Assembly: GCA_943368475.1 (NCBI GenBank)
Contig: CALRLF020000006.1
Location: forward strand, 1 to 64,000
From: UBA1930 sp943368475
GTDB lineage: Bacteria > Bacteroidota > Bacteroidia > Chitinophagales > Chitinophagaceae
Direction of reading: 5' to 3'
Length of the DNA: 64,000 nt
This document shows positions 1-9,540 of this stretch, in pieces. Position numbers and translations under genes: made by a program. Within the stretch, counting starts at the first letter, position 1. Every line of letters starts with the position of its first letter. Under the pieces are notes generated by a model that was given only the letters and a program-made list of their open reading frames with translations, did not search any database and was not told the origin of the DNA.

Positions 1-3000
1 TGATTGAAAGTTCAGCAATATTGTTGCCCGTTGCTATCGCTTTAATTTTTTGCAATACAACTTTTCCTGTTAAATCAGTTACCACTAAAGTAACCTTATC
101 ATTAATTGGGGATTCTATTGCAATATTAACTGTAGCATTAGCTGGATTTGGATAAACACTGGTAACAGTTAATTCTTTTACCTTATTTACTTTTAACAAT
201 ACAATGGTTGAATAAGTGAACTTACCATCTTTATCCAATTGCTTTAAACGGTAATAACTATTAATTGCAAAGCCTTTGTTATCATTGAAACTGTAGTTTA
301 ATGCACTACTGCTGTTACCAGTTAATGATGCAGAAGCTATAAATCCAATGCTACTAAAATTAGTACCATCTGTACTTCTTTCCAATTCGAAACCAGCATT
401 ATTTACTTCAGTTAAGGTTGTCCAGCTTAATTTATTTATTGAACTTGCTTTTTCTCCTTTGAAGTTGGTTAATGTAACTGGTAAAGTACCACATGCTGGG
501 TTATTATCTACAGTGGCAACAACTGCAGTTCTTGCACTTTCACAACCAGTTGTTACTTGCCAGTTATAGTAGAAGTAATAGTAAACAGGATCAAAAGTAT
601 TTCCTGTCAGGCTAATAACACTAGACAAAGTGTATGGATAAACTGCACCTGTTGTATTTCTTGTTAAACTAGTTGCAGTTCCCTGCCCAATTTTGTAACC
701 CGTTCCCAAAGGAATATTAGCATTTAATGCTACTGTTTGTGGGGTTGTACCTCCAGTTACTGTTGTTGTGTAAGTAGGTGATGTATAAATTGTTGTTCCA
801 CCTGAGTTTCTTATTTCTATTGTAAAAGTAGAACCAATAGTACTAGCAGGGTAAACATCAACACTATTTATAATAACACCACTAGAAGAAAGTACATCAA
901 AAAAACCACCCTGTGTACCAATTGCAATAGTTGAAGCAGATGTGGTACCTATTGCTGGCGATGCTGGACCAACATTGCCATTTGTACCATAACCAGCTGA
1001 AGCATAATAAGTAGTTGTTGCACTAATACTTGGTGTTGTAAATGTATTGCCTGTAGCTAGAGGCGAACCACCAGAAGCTGCAGCATACCAATTGATGCTT
1101 GTACCTGTGCTTGGTGTAGCTCCAATATTTACTGTTCCTGTTCCACATCTTGTTGCTGGTGCGGTATTTACTACACTTGGATTATTTACATTAATTGTTT
1201 TAGTAGGTGCAGTAGCACAAATAGTTGAACCTGCATCTTTAATAACCATTTTATAGTAAGTGGTATCTGTTAATGTAGGCGTATTGTATGTAGTTGATGT
1301 TGCAGCAGCAATATCATTATACACTGTTCCATTTGAAGATGTTTGCCATTGCAAGCTATTTGTGGCATAACCTGTTGATGGTGTAAGACTCAAAACAGTT
1401 GTACCAGAAACACATAATTCCGATGGTGTTGCAGAAATAGTTGGATTCGGCATTACCATAATTACAACTGTATCTGTATTTGCACATTGTGCTCCTGTAC
1501 TGTTAGTAGCTGTAACAACATAATTGGTAGTTGCTGCACTAGCTGTTTTAACATAGACTGAACTTGCATTACCACCTGTATAAGGTATAGTTCCTGCTGC
1601 ATCAGTAAACAAGCCTGTAGTTGGTGACCAAGAATAATTATCAAAATCACTCAACGTAGAAAGTACATTTAGCAGTTTTGAAGAATTATTACAAATTGTG
1701 TCATTTGCAACACTTGTTAATACTGGTGGAGAAGCAACAGTAGCTGTAACGGTTGTTCTTGGTCCTTCACACTTACCCACACCATTAAAAATAAACTGAG
1801 GTCTAACTGTATAATTAACCAAGTTAGTAGTTACATCTCCACAAATAGTAGCAGCAGCTGTGGCAGCAGATACTTGTGCTTTTACAGAAGATTTATAAGA
1901 AGTATTATCTGCTTTTACAGTTCTACTCATTGTAGCTGTACTACCCGAATTACCATGACAAAATTCTAATACTACATTACTTACACCATCCCAATTAAAA
2001 GGAGCACTAAAAGTTAAAGTGTTAATACCTGTAACTGGCATTAATGATGCGTTTGTATAAACCGTGGCAAAACCTCCATTGGAAACAAAAGTTGTTAAAT
2101 CTGTTGCAGAGGTGGTGCCAATTTTTAAGCTCAAATCAATCATTGGTAATGTTCCAGCACTAGTAACATCAAGTGCAACCGAATTAATATTACCTGGTGC
2201 TAAACCAGAAGCCCATAATTCTGCAGCTGTAATTAAATGTTGCGTATGTGTATTACTCCAAGCAGAATAAAATGGATTAGAATAAGTAGTAGAAGTAGTT
2301 GCTCCTAAACCTTGTGTAACAGTTGCGTTTGGCTGAGGTTGATATACAGAAGTATAGAAATTAGTGGTATTTGAAATAGCTGGTGTAGTGAAACTTCTAC
2401 CGAAAACTAAAGGTAGTCCAGCAGTTGCAACATTATACCAAACTAAACTATCTGTAGAATTTTTGGTTGCACTTAAAGTAGCTGTTCCAGTACCACATCT
2501 AGAGGATGGAGTTGTTGTTAAAGGTACTGGTGCATTTACTGTAACAGCAATATTAGTAGGAGAAAAGTTTTGAGATGAATTGTCTGTAACTGTTAATGTA
2601 TAAGTTGTATTTGTTGTAGGATATACTTTTATAGAAGCAGCTGTTCCTACTACAATTGATCCATTACTCCATGAATAAGTGTATGGAGGACAACCACCAC
2701 TAATACTAGATGATAGAACTATAGAATCTCCGTAACAAATATTCAACTTGTCTGCGGTTGAAGTACCTGTAGGTGAACTGGTGTTTTTGGTTACCACTAC
2801 ATTGCCTCCAAAACTACAACCACTTGCATCATTAGCAGTAACAGAATAAGTCATAGTACTACCAGAAGGAAAGGAAGGCTGTACAATAATGGTGTCATTA
2901 TTATTTCCAACGTTTGCTATTCCGTCATTCCAAACAAAATTGGTGTAATTGAGTGTTTGATTTGACTGACCTTTGAAAATGATATTTGGTCTTATGGTAG

Positions 3001-6000
3001 TGGTTGTACCCGTTGTTTGAGTACAGCCAGCAGCATTAGTAGAATAAGTACTTATTCCTGAAGGCAATCCTGAAACATATTTAACAGTTGTTAAACTAGC
3101 AGTACCTACAATACCATGACATGCTTCAATAATAATATTTGAAGTTCCATCCCAAGTAAATGGTGTATTTAAATTGTGCGTATTTATTCCAACAGAGGGC
3201 GAATAAGGAGCTGGTCCATAAACTGTAACTGAGGCATCTGAACTAAATGTTGACGTTAATGCTGATGCAGTTGTTTGTCCCATTTTTAATGAAAAATCGC
3301 CAATAGTAAATGCAGTTGGCACTGATGCAAGATCAAAACTAACATCTGTAATATTTCCAGCAACCAAACCTGCTGACCGAAGTTCGGAAGCAGTTATTAA
3401 ATATTGTATTCTTCTAGCTAATGTTGTGCTACCATAATAGGGTGTATATGTAGAACTTGTTGAAGTGCCAGTACCAATTGTAACATTACCTGCAATGGAT
3501 AAAATAACACTCAATGTATCATTGTTGTTGGCACAAACTGATGTTGGGCTTGCTTTCACAGCTACAATGGGTGTATTATTTATATAATATTTTCTATAAT
3601 TTGAAACGGGAAATGCTGCACCTGTTAAGGCAACAGAAGTTGGACAAAAACCAGACGGAAAACTTACCATATTGTTTCCCACATTAGGAGTTGTAACAAT
3701 ATCTTGAGCAACAATAAAATATTCAATTGTATCACTCGGTACCACAGAGCTTGACAATAATGAATAATTTGGTGTAAAGCTAAACGGAGAACTCGAGTTA
3801 GTTGCTTCTACATATTTCCAACCATTACTACTACTAGTATTACCAGCTACGGCATTTGCCTCTGTATATTTTTTATAATATATTCTTGGTTTAGTACCAG
3901 CAGTAGAATTTACGCCTGTAGCATCAGTAATAGTAGCTAATATTGTTGGGGCACTATTACAGTTTTGTGTTGGGATAATAGTATAACTGATTCCAGGACC
4001 AGAAGCATCATTTATAGTTCCATTAAATTCTAATGCTCCAATATCTGGTATACTTAAACTTCTGTTTACAGAATTAAAATCATCTAATACACTAGGTGAA
4101 GTCGAAATAGATGCAGCACCTTCAGCATAACTACTTCCAGTTGGAGCAAATACTCCATTACTACCTGTTAAGTTGTTTTCATAAAAAGAGCCCACATCAC
4201 CTTTCCAGCTTTTAAAAACACCACATGAGGTATTAAATGCAAGGTCAGCTGTTCCAAATGAACCCCCACTTACATAATAAAGGTTCGTAGCACTAGATTC
4301 TGTAACACCTTCTCCATAAATATAGGTTGAGTTATATATATTATTACTTAAAGTAAGATTAGTAGGGTTAACTCCAGCAGTTCCAGCACTTCTCTTGATG
4401 GCAGAAAAATATCCTGTAATTCCACTTCCAGAAATGTTGATAATATTATTTTGTATAACCGTGTTTACTGTACTTGAAACATAAATACCACTACCACCAA
4501 ATGATGAACCAGAACTGGTTAAAGAACCTGCATTACTTGGAAAAATTGTATTATAAACAATATTTGCATTAGTACCCCCTGAAACATTGATACCTATAAT
4601 AGCATTGCTGCCTGTGGCTGCAGGTGTATTTAAACCAGTAATCATATTATTATAAACATTATTGGTAGTGCCACTTGCTACATTTATTGCGTTGATACTG
4701 CCACCAGATTGATTTGCAGAAAGATTATATATTTTATTCTTGTAAATATTATTAGGTGTCGATGTACTAACGTAAATACCTGTTACAAGCCCAGTAGTTG
4801 TGCCAATTCCAAAAGATAAATCACCTACAGTATTGCTAAAAACAGATGCCGTTCCAGTAGCAATTGTTGATGAGCGTATTCCTTGCAAAACACCTCCAGT
4901 ACTTGTAGAAGTACCCAAAATGCTAATATTTGTAACTGTATTATTATTGATGCGTTGAGCTAAAGGAGATCCATTACCATAAATGCCATAAAAAGTTGCT
5001 GCACCAGAAGCTGAGTTATTGGTCCAAGTAAAATTATTAATCGTATTCCCACTAATAATTGTACTATCACCTGTAACGGGGGAAATAGCATATACGGTAC
5101 CACTATTTGTTTTTGTATTATTTGTAATAGAATTGTTATTCATTACAATTTTTCTATTAGTACCTGTACTAAAATTATTGTATAATAAATATATTGTTCC
5201 TGTTGTTGGGGGAAGAGCTTGATTTGAAACGGTATTTCCATTCATCTCACTTGTTATATTATTATTTCCACCAGAATAGGTAGTATATAATGCGTTAATT
5301 GGAGAAGTAGTAATAGAAGGGAAAGAACCAAAGTTGATGATATTGTTATTCATTTGCCTATCTGAACCAATACTAGTGTAATAACCTCCATAGACTGTAC
5401 TAGTTGTTATCGCCCCACTTAAGGTTACTGTATTAGAATTAAACTCTTGTCTGCCTCCACAATTTGTACTTGCAAAAGCTCCATAATATGCAGTTGATTG
5501 TGTCGAACTAATAGTAAATGTATTATTGTTAACAATTAAACTATCTAGATATAAACCATATACTCCATAGGCTGTAGAGGCACCACCTCCAATATTGGTA
5601 AATGTATTACCAGTAACTGTTAAAGCTCTACCATTTGCGGTTGTGGCTCCACGAAAAGTAATATAATTATATGATCCTGTGAATGTGCTGTTTTTAACTT
5701 CAATATATCTATTCATATCCCCTGGTGATGTACCAAATGCTGCCCAACTTAAAGAGGTTGTACCTGTCCAAATAAATGAACCAATAAATACTGCAGAACC
5801 TGCAGTTGCAGCTTTAGATAAATTGAAAGTACAATTATCTACTGTTGCATATTGTACTCCATCAAAAGGTGATGCTGAATTTCTATTATAAAAACCTACA
5901 GCATTTTCAATAGCAGTTGTGGTAGTGGTATTGCTAGCTTGCTCTGTGAATACACAATTCTTAATAGTGATGTAATCTGTACCACTCACTACCATAATTG

Positions 6001-6337
6001 CATCATTTGCACCAGAACTAAGACTACCAGTTCTAGTACCAGCAAAAGCAGCATTAATGGTAAAATTACCCCCATTAATAGTTATTGGATTTGCCTGTGT
6101 TGAAGCATTACTCCCTGTACTTAATGTTGCACTTCCTACCTGAAGTGCTGCTGTAAGGGTTTGATTGGCTCCTAACTGTAGGGTTACTCCACCAGCACCA
6201 ACTCCTTGGGCATTTAAAGCTGTAACAGCATCCAAAAGAGTTGGATAATCTCCAGGAATGGCTTTAGTACCTGATAATTGTGCTTTTGAAACTACAAAAA
6301 TGAATAAAATAGTAGATAACAATAATAACTTTCTCAT
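1..6337 (-). CDS. Giant secreted beta-helix / Ig-like T9SS-sorted protein (C-terminus cut by window edge)
   Basis: The reading frame is open from an ATG at 6337 to the left edge, about 2112 codons. Residues 1-19 are a signal peptide ending SKAQ. Residues ~20-810 are Asn/Thr/Ser-rich with recurring short NNxI/NNTxx strands, typical of a right-handed parallel beta-helix. Ig-like segments with an RCGTGT motif follow. Two related modules (about 950-1110 and 1352-1512), each with an LITAxEL...GNI stretch and SLKxG, look like an internal duplication. The end has an ERSTDGTNF segment (about 1950-2055) and then a YPNP motif and type A T9SS sorting-domain strands, so only some tens of residues are missing. 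The protein is expected to be exported by Sec and anchored or released by T9SS. An adhesin or surface-fibre role is inference; no enzyme motif was recognised. It lies downstream of rpsG but behind a terminator and a ~400-base leader. Confidence 0.85.
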   Translation of the reverse strand, partial: MRKLLLLSTILFIFVVSKAQLSGTKAIPGDYPTLLDAVTALNAQGVGAGGVTLQLGANQTLTAALQVGSATLSTGSNASTQANPITINGGNFTINAAFAGTRTGSLSSGANDAIMVVSGTDYITIKNCVFTEQASNTTTTTAIENAVGFYNRNSASPFDGVQYATVDNCTFNLSKAATAGSAVFIGSFIWTGTTSLSWAAFGTSPGDMNRYIEVKNSTFTGSYNYITFRGATTANGRALTVTGNTFTNIGGGASTAYGVYGLYLDSLIVNNNTFTISSTQSTAYYGAFASTNCGGRQEFNSNTVTLSGAITTSTVYGGYYTSIGSDRQMNNNIINFGSFPSITTSPINALYTTYSGGNNNITSEMNGNTVSNQALPPTTGTIYLLYNNFSTGTNRKIVMNNNSITNNTKTNSGTVYAISPVTGDSTIISGNTINNFTWTNNSASGAATFYGIYGNGSPLAQRINNNTVTNISILGTSTSTGGVLQGIRSSTIATGTASVFSNTVGDLSFGIGTTTGLVTGIYVSTSTPNNIYKNKIYNLSANQSGGSINAINVASGTTNNVYNNMITGLNTPAATGSNAIIGINVSGGTNANIVYNTIFPSNAGSLTSSGSSFGGSGIYVSSTVNTVIQNNIINISGSGITGYFSAIKRSAGTAGVNPTNLTLSNNIYNSTYIYGEGVTESSATNLYYVSGGSFGTADLAFNTSCGVFKSWKGDVGSFYENNLTGSNGVFAPTGSSYAEGAASISTSPSVLDDFNSVNRSLSIPDIGALEFNGTINDASGPGISYTIIPTQNCNSAPTILATITDATGVNSTAGTKPRIYYKKYTEANAVAGNTSSSNGWKYVEATNSSSPFSFTPNYSLLSSSVVPSDTIEYFIVAQDIVTTPNVGNNMVSFPSGFCPTSVALTGAAFPVSNYRKYYINNTPIVAVKASPTSVCANNNDTLSVILSIAGNVTIGTGTSTSSTYTPYYGSTTLARRIQYLITASELRSAGLVAGNITDVSFDLASVPTAFTIGDFSLKMGQTTASALTSTFSSDASVTVYGPAPYSPSVGINTHNLNTPFTWDGTSNIIIEACHGIVGTASLTTVKYVSGLPSGISTYSTNAAGCTQTTGTTTTIRPNIIFKGQSNQTLNYTNFVWNDGIANVGNNNDTIIVQPSFPSGSTMTYSVTANDASGCSFGGNVVVTKNTSSPTGTSTADKLNICYGDSIVLSSSISGGCPPYTYSWSNGSIVVGTAASIKVYPTTNTTYTLTVTDNSSQNFSPTNIAVTVNAPVPLTTTPSSRCGTGTATLSATKNSTDSLVWYNVATAGLPLVFGRSFTTPAISNTTNFYTSVYQPQPNATVTQGLGATTSTTYSNPFYSAWSNTHTQHLITAAELWASGLAPGNINSVALDVTSAGTLPMIDLSLKIGTTSATDLTTFVSNGGFATVYTNASLMPVTGINTLTFSAPFNWDGVSNVVLEFCHGNSGSTATMSRTVKADNTSYKSSVKAQVSAATAAATICGDVTTNLVNYTVRPQFIFNGVGKCEGPRTTVTATVASPPVLTSVANDTICNNSSKLLNVLSTLSDFDNYSWSPTTGLFTDAAGTIPYTGGNASSVYVKTASAATTNYVVTATNSTGAQCANTDTVVIMVMPNPTISATPSELCVSGTTVLSLTPSTGYATNSLQWQTSSNGTVYNDIAAATSTTYNTPTLTDTTYYKMVIKDAGSTICATAPTKTINVNNPSVVNTAPATRCGTGTVNIGATPSTGTSINWYAAASGGSPLATGNTFTTPSISATTTYYASAGYGTNGNVGPASPAIGTTSASTIAIGTQGGFFDVLSSSGVIINSVDVYPASTIGSTFTIEIRNSGGTTIYTSPTYTTTVTGGTTPQTVALNANIPLGTGYKIGQGTATSLTRNTTGAVYPYTLSSVISLTGNTFDPVYYYFYYNWQVTTGCESARTAVVATVDNNPACGTLPVTLTNFKGEKASSINKLSWTTLTEVNNAGFELERSTDGTNFSSIGFIASASLTGNSSSALNYSFNDNKGFAINSYYRLKQLDKDGKFTYSTIVLLKVNKVKELTVTSVYPNPANATVNIAIESPINDKVTLVVTDLTGKVVLQKIKAIATGNNIAELSI

Positions 6338-6730
6338 TGTGCAGAAGAGATTTGGTCAATTAAAATAATAACAATTCAAAATGAATGAAAATTTTGAGGA
6401 ACTATCATCCAAAAGAAGGCAAAAGAAATGGTGGCATGGGAATGGAAATCCACTCAGCAGCTTGCCAACGAGAAGAATAATTAAAAAAATTAGACATTTG
6501 GGGGATAAGTTTCGGTTGCTCTAAAAGTTATGCACGTTAAAAATAGGAAAAATAAAATACAAAATTAACTTTAGCTTAAATTTTTCTTAAAAAATAATAT
6601 TCAACAACTCAATTTAGTCGATTTTTATTTAGCTATATGTTGTAAATTAATTGAATTACTCAACAAATCACAATAAAAGCTGAAAAAATAACGTATGAAA
6701 AATAATATAATTTGTATAGTTTGGTCCATA
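6338..6730. other. Intergenic leader between rpsG terminator and the giant surface gene
   Basis: About 390 AT-rich bases without a credible gene; the short minus-strand frame at 6625-6858 overlaps the rpsG end and looks like a shadow. It should hold the promoter of the giant gene. One TAATTTTG-like box reads on the minus strand at 6560-6567, but no matching -33 element is visible, so I do not call a promoter. No tRNA, repeat array or strong hairpin was seen apart from the rpsG terminator at its edge. Confidence 0.5.
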
Positions 6731-6758
6731 AAAAAACCCTGACTAATCAGGGTTTTTT
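6731..6758 (-). terminator. Rho-independent terminator after rpsG
   Basis: Perfect 12-bp arms (A6CCCTGA / TCAGGGT6) with a 4-base CTAA loop. Read on the minus strand it follows the rpsG stop by about 20 bases and ends in a T-run. It separates rpsG from the giant surface-protein gene. Confidence 0.85.
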
Positions 6759-6775
6759 CTATAATCGATTGATTA

Positions 6776-7243
6776 TTAAACTTTAAAGTGAGAGAAAGCT
6801 TTATTAGCTTCTGCCATACGGTGTACATCTTCTTTCTTTTTGAAAGCTGCACCTTCACCTTTACTTGCTGCTATTATTTCATTGGTTAATTTATCGGCCA
6901 TTGTTTTACCGTTTCTTTCACGGCTATAGCGAATTAACCATTTCATGCTTAGAGAAATTTTTCTATCAGCACGTACTTCACTTGGAATTTGAAAAGTAGC
7001 ACCACCAATTCTACGACTACGAACTTCTACAGCTGGTGTTACATTTACTAGAGCTCTTTTCCAAACTTCATATCCATCTTCACCAGTAATTTTTGTTATT
7101 TTATCTACTGCATCGTAAAAAATATTGATTGCAGTACTTTTTTTACCATCCCACATTAAGTTGTTGATAAAACGAGTAACCATTTTATCGTTAAAACGCC
7201 CATCGGGTGCTAATGGTAACTTTTTGGCTTGTGCTTTACGCAT
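6776..7243 (-). CDS. rpsG: 30S ribosomal protein S7
   Basis: 155 residues, the usual length for short-form bacterial S7. The sequence is recognisable throughout: MRKAQAKK start, the VTPAVEVRSRRIGGATFQIP core, and the MADKLTNEIIAA helix. S7 nucleates assembly of the 16S rRNA 3' domain and lines the 30S head near the E site. It follows rpsL by 71 bp on the same strand and is clearly cotranscribed. The unusual point is what is absent: fusA and the rest of the str/S10 run do not follow; a strong terminator and an unrelated surface gene do. Confidence 0.97.
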   Translation of the reverse strand: MRKAQAKKLPLAPDGRFNDKMVTRFINNLMWDGKKSTAINIFYDAVDKITKITGEDGYEVWKRALVNVTPAVEVRSRRIGGATFQIPSEVRADRKISLSMKWLIRYSRERNGKTMADKLTNEIIAASKGEGAAFKKKEDVHRMAEANKAFSHFKV

Positions 7244-7314
7244 TGTTTTAATTTTTAGTTATCAAGCTGAAGATCTTCAAGTATTAAAACTTTACTCAGC
7301 TTATCAGTGAATAA

Positions 7315-7695
7315 TTATTTCTTAGCTTTTTCTTTCTTAGTACCGTATTTACTGCGGCTTTGTTTTCTATCTTTCACACCTGCAGTATCTAAACTACCAC
7401 GTACAATGTGATAACGTACACCTGGTAAATCTTTAACCCTACCACCACGTATTAATACAATTGAGTGCTCTTGTAAGTTATGACCTTCACCTGGGATATA
7501 AGCGATAACTTCTACCTTATTGGTCAAACGAACTTTTGCAACTTTACGCAAAGCTGAGTTTGGTTTTTTAGGGGTAGTTGTATACACTCTAGTACATACT
7601 CCACGACGCTGAGGACATGCATCCAAAGCTCTTGATTTACTTTTTGCCCTGATAATTTCACGGCCTTTTCTTACTAATTGTTGTATTGTAGGCAT
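7315..7695 (-). CDS. rpsL: 30S ribosomal protein S12
   Basis: 126 residues, a full-length S12. It shows the decoding-centre loop TTPKKPNSALRKVAKVRL and the second loop GGRVKDLPGVRYH. The two lysines where streptomycin-resistance substitutions usually fall (E. coli K43 and K88 equivalents) are present, so the allele looks wild type. The Asp in VKDLPG is the site methylthiolated by RimO in many bacteria. It is the first gene of an rpsL-rpsG unit with a clear Bacteroidota-type promoter just upstream. Confidence 0.97.
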   Translation of the reverse strand: MPTIQQLVRKGREIIRAKSKSRALDACPQRRGVCTRVYTTTPKKPNSALRKVAKVRLTNKVEVIAYIPGEGHNLQEHSIVLIRGGRVKDLPGVRYHIVRGSLDTAGVKDRKQSRSKYGTKKEKAKK

Positions 7696-7722
7696 TGTAC
7701 CTGTTTATTTTTTTTCGGACGG

Positions 7723-7754
7723 CAAAAGTATGAGGCTTCTAGTTAAATTCCAAA
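7723..7754 (-). promoter_or_regulatory. Bacteroidota-type promoter of rpsL-rpsG
   Basis: On the minus strand a TACTTTTG box (7730-7723) matches the TAnnTTTG -7 consensus of Bacteroidota primary sigma promoters. A TTTG -33 element lies at 7754-7751, 20 bp upstream. The expected start site leaves a leader of about 20 bases before the rpsL ATG at 7695. The consensus match and spacing are seen; activity is inferred. Confidence 0.65.
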
Positions 7755-7846
7755 ATTAAAATTAGAAAAAGCTAAAAAATATCCTCATTTATATTTCTCT
7801 ATTGTAAAAAGCTGCTTTTTAAAGCTCTTTTACTAGTTATTTAAAA

Positions 7847-8911
7847 CTAAATTTTGAATAACCAGCCATGTGTATCGGCTACTCGGTTATAACGGATGTC
7901 GTTTAAACGCTTTTTAAGTTCAGGAGCTGCTTGCCAACTATCCACATCAAACTCCATTACATAATCTTTATAACGCAATTCTTTTATAGAAGAAATCGTA
8001 GCTGCTGTACCTGTTCCAAAAACTTCTTTTAATTCGCCAGATTGATGAATTTCTATCAATTCGTCGATGGTTATTTTTCTTTCATCAATAGTGTAGCCCA
8101 TTTCTTCCAAAACAGTAATAGCACTATCTCGGGTTACACCAGCCAAAATGGTTCCTTCTTCTAAAGATGGTGTAATAGCAGTTTTACTAACAATAAAAAA
8201 CACATTCATGGTGCCAACTTCCTGCAAATATTTGTGTTCAAAAGCATCGGTCCATAAAACTTGATCGTATCCAGCTTTTCTTGCCAATGCTGTAGCCAAC
8301 ATACTTGCTCCATAGTTGCCTGCATTTTTGCTAAATCCAACACCGCCCGGAGCAGCTCTTGTATATTTTTCTTCTACATAAATTTTCATTGGAGCACTGT
8401 AGTAAGGACCAGTTGGACTTAATAAAATCATGAATTTATATGTATCTGATGGCTTCACTCCTATTACAGGATCACTAGAAAACATAAACGGACGAATGTA
8501 CAATGAATGATCTGGCAAAGAAGGAATCCAATCTTTATCAATTTCAATCAACTTACGCATGCCTTCCATAAATATTTCTTCTGGAACAGCAGGCATTTGC
8601 ATACGTTCTGCCGAAACATTGAATCTCTTATAATTGTCAATTGGTCTAAAAATAACAGCATTACCATCTTCGTCTTTATATGCTTTTATTCCTTCAAAAA
8701 TCGCCTGACCGTAATGCAATGCAGCAGTTGAAGGATCTAATGTTAATGCTTGATATGGCTTAATTGCAATATTCGTCCACTCTCCATTAATACAATCTGC
8801 TTCAAGCATATGATCGGTAAAATATTTTCCGAAGGGAATATTTTCCAATGTTAATCCTGCTAGCTTAGAAACCTCAGATTTTGTTACACTTATGTCTATT
8901 GTTGCTGTCAT
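7847..8911 (-). CDS. ilvE: Branched-chain amino acid aminotransferase
   Basis: 354 residues, fold type IV PLP enzyme of the longer (eukaryote-like, group II) BCAT type. It transfers the amino group between glutamate and Leu, Ile or Val in the cytoplasm, as the last step of synthesis or the first of breakdown. Landmarks are LHYGQAIFEGIKAY, the segment GVGFSKNAGNYGAS with the PLP-binding Lys at about residue 195, YLQEVGTMNVFF and the GTAATISSI phosphate-binding stretch. It stands alone: 150 bp from rpsL, which has its own promoter, and divergent from the next gene. No ilv/leu biosynthesis genes are nearby. Confidence 0.95.
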   Translation of the reverse strand: MTATIDISVTKSEVSKLAGLTLENIPFGKYFTDHMLEADCINGEWTNIAIKPYQALTLDPSTAALHYGQAIFEGIKAYKDEDGNAVIFRPIDNYKRFNVSAERMQMPAVPEEIFMEGMRKLIEIDKDWIPSLPDHSLYIRPFMFSSDPVIGVKPSDTYKFMILLSPTGPYYSAPMKIYVEEKYTRAAPGGVGFSKNAGNYGASMLATALARKAGYDQVLWTDAFEHKYLQEVGTMNVFFIVSKTAITPSLEEGTILAGVTRDSAITVLEEMGYTIDERKITIDELIEIHQSGELKEVFGTGTAATISSIKELRYKDYVMEFDVDSWQAAPELKKRLNDIRYNRVADTHGWLFKI

Positions 8912-8981
8912 AATTGAGATATATTTGTTGCAAATAAAAGTAAAATTTAAAAACTAACAATCGTTAATATTTTAAACACTA

Positions 8982-9521
8982 ATGAATTTTAATGAAAATG
9001 CTCTACCCGACTTTGTTTTAGTCGATTTATATAAAAACACATTGGTGTGCTGTGATACTACAGTTGGAGGTCAGGAAAATATTACTATACCAGCCATAGA
9101 AACGGCTGCAAAATACACCAATAAGATTTCATTTTTAGGAGAAAATAAAAAGAAAATTATCATTGTTGTGAAAGAAGAAAATGCTGTTCATATTGGAGAA
9201 GATAATTTTGCTTTTTTATCGAATATTTTGGCTGCCTGTAAACTGAATGTTGGAGATGTATCTATTGTAAATCACTTGAAACAACCCAGTAATTTTACAC
9301 TATTGAAAGAACAACTACAGCCAACATTCGTTATTCTTTTCGATCTTGGGTTGCAGGATCTTGATTTGCCATTAACCATACCAAATTATCAATTGCAAAA
9401 CTACGCAGGCTGTACTTTTTTAACAGCTGCATCGCTTAATACAATGTTGGGCACATCTCAAGAAGCTAAAATTGAGAAAAGTAAGCTATGGTTGAATTTG
9501 AAGAATATGTTTGGCATTTAA
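8982..9521 (+). CDS. Uncharacterised cytoplasmic protein upstream of rdgB (possible UDG-fold / HolD-like)
   Basis: 179 residues with no signal peptide or membrane segment. I do not recognise a named family with certainty. The pattern is an alpha/beta protein: a beta strand KKIIIVVKEE, a helix AFLSNILAACKLNVGDV, a strand PTFVILFDLG, and a C-terminal motif of the type L...L..s...K...W..LK (KIEKSKLWLNLKNMF). That order resembles the uracil-DNA-glycosylase-like fold and, loosely, the DNA polymerase III psi subunit HolD. This is a reading of motif order, not a demonstrated homology. The stop is 19 bp before the chosen start of rdgB, so the two are probably cotranscribed. Confidence 0.6.
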   Translation: MNFNENALPDFVLVDLYKNTLVCCDTTVGGQENITIPAIETAAKYTNKISFLGENKKKIIIVVKEENAVHIGEDNFAFLSNILAACKLNVGDVSIVNHLKQPSNFTLLKEQLQPTFVILFDLGLQDLDLPLTIPNYQLQNYAGCTFLTAASLNTMLGTSQEAKIEKSKLWLNLKNMFGI

Positions 9522-9540
9522 TTACACTAAAACTACGATA

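Noticed and set aside
6625..6858. 77-codon minus-strand frame spanning the rpsG terminator
   Set aside because: It overlaps the rpsG 3' end in another frame and runs through the terminator; composition is A/T noise.
9511..9540. Earlier TTG start for rdgB
   Set aside because: It overlaps the upstream coding region and adds residues before the conserved first strand; the TTG at 9541 fits the family.
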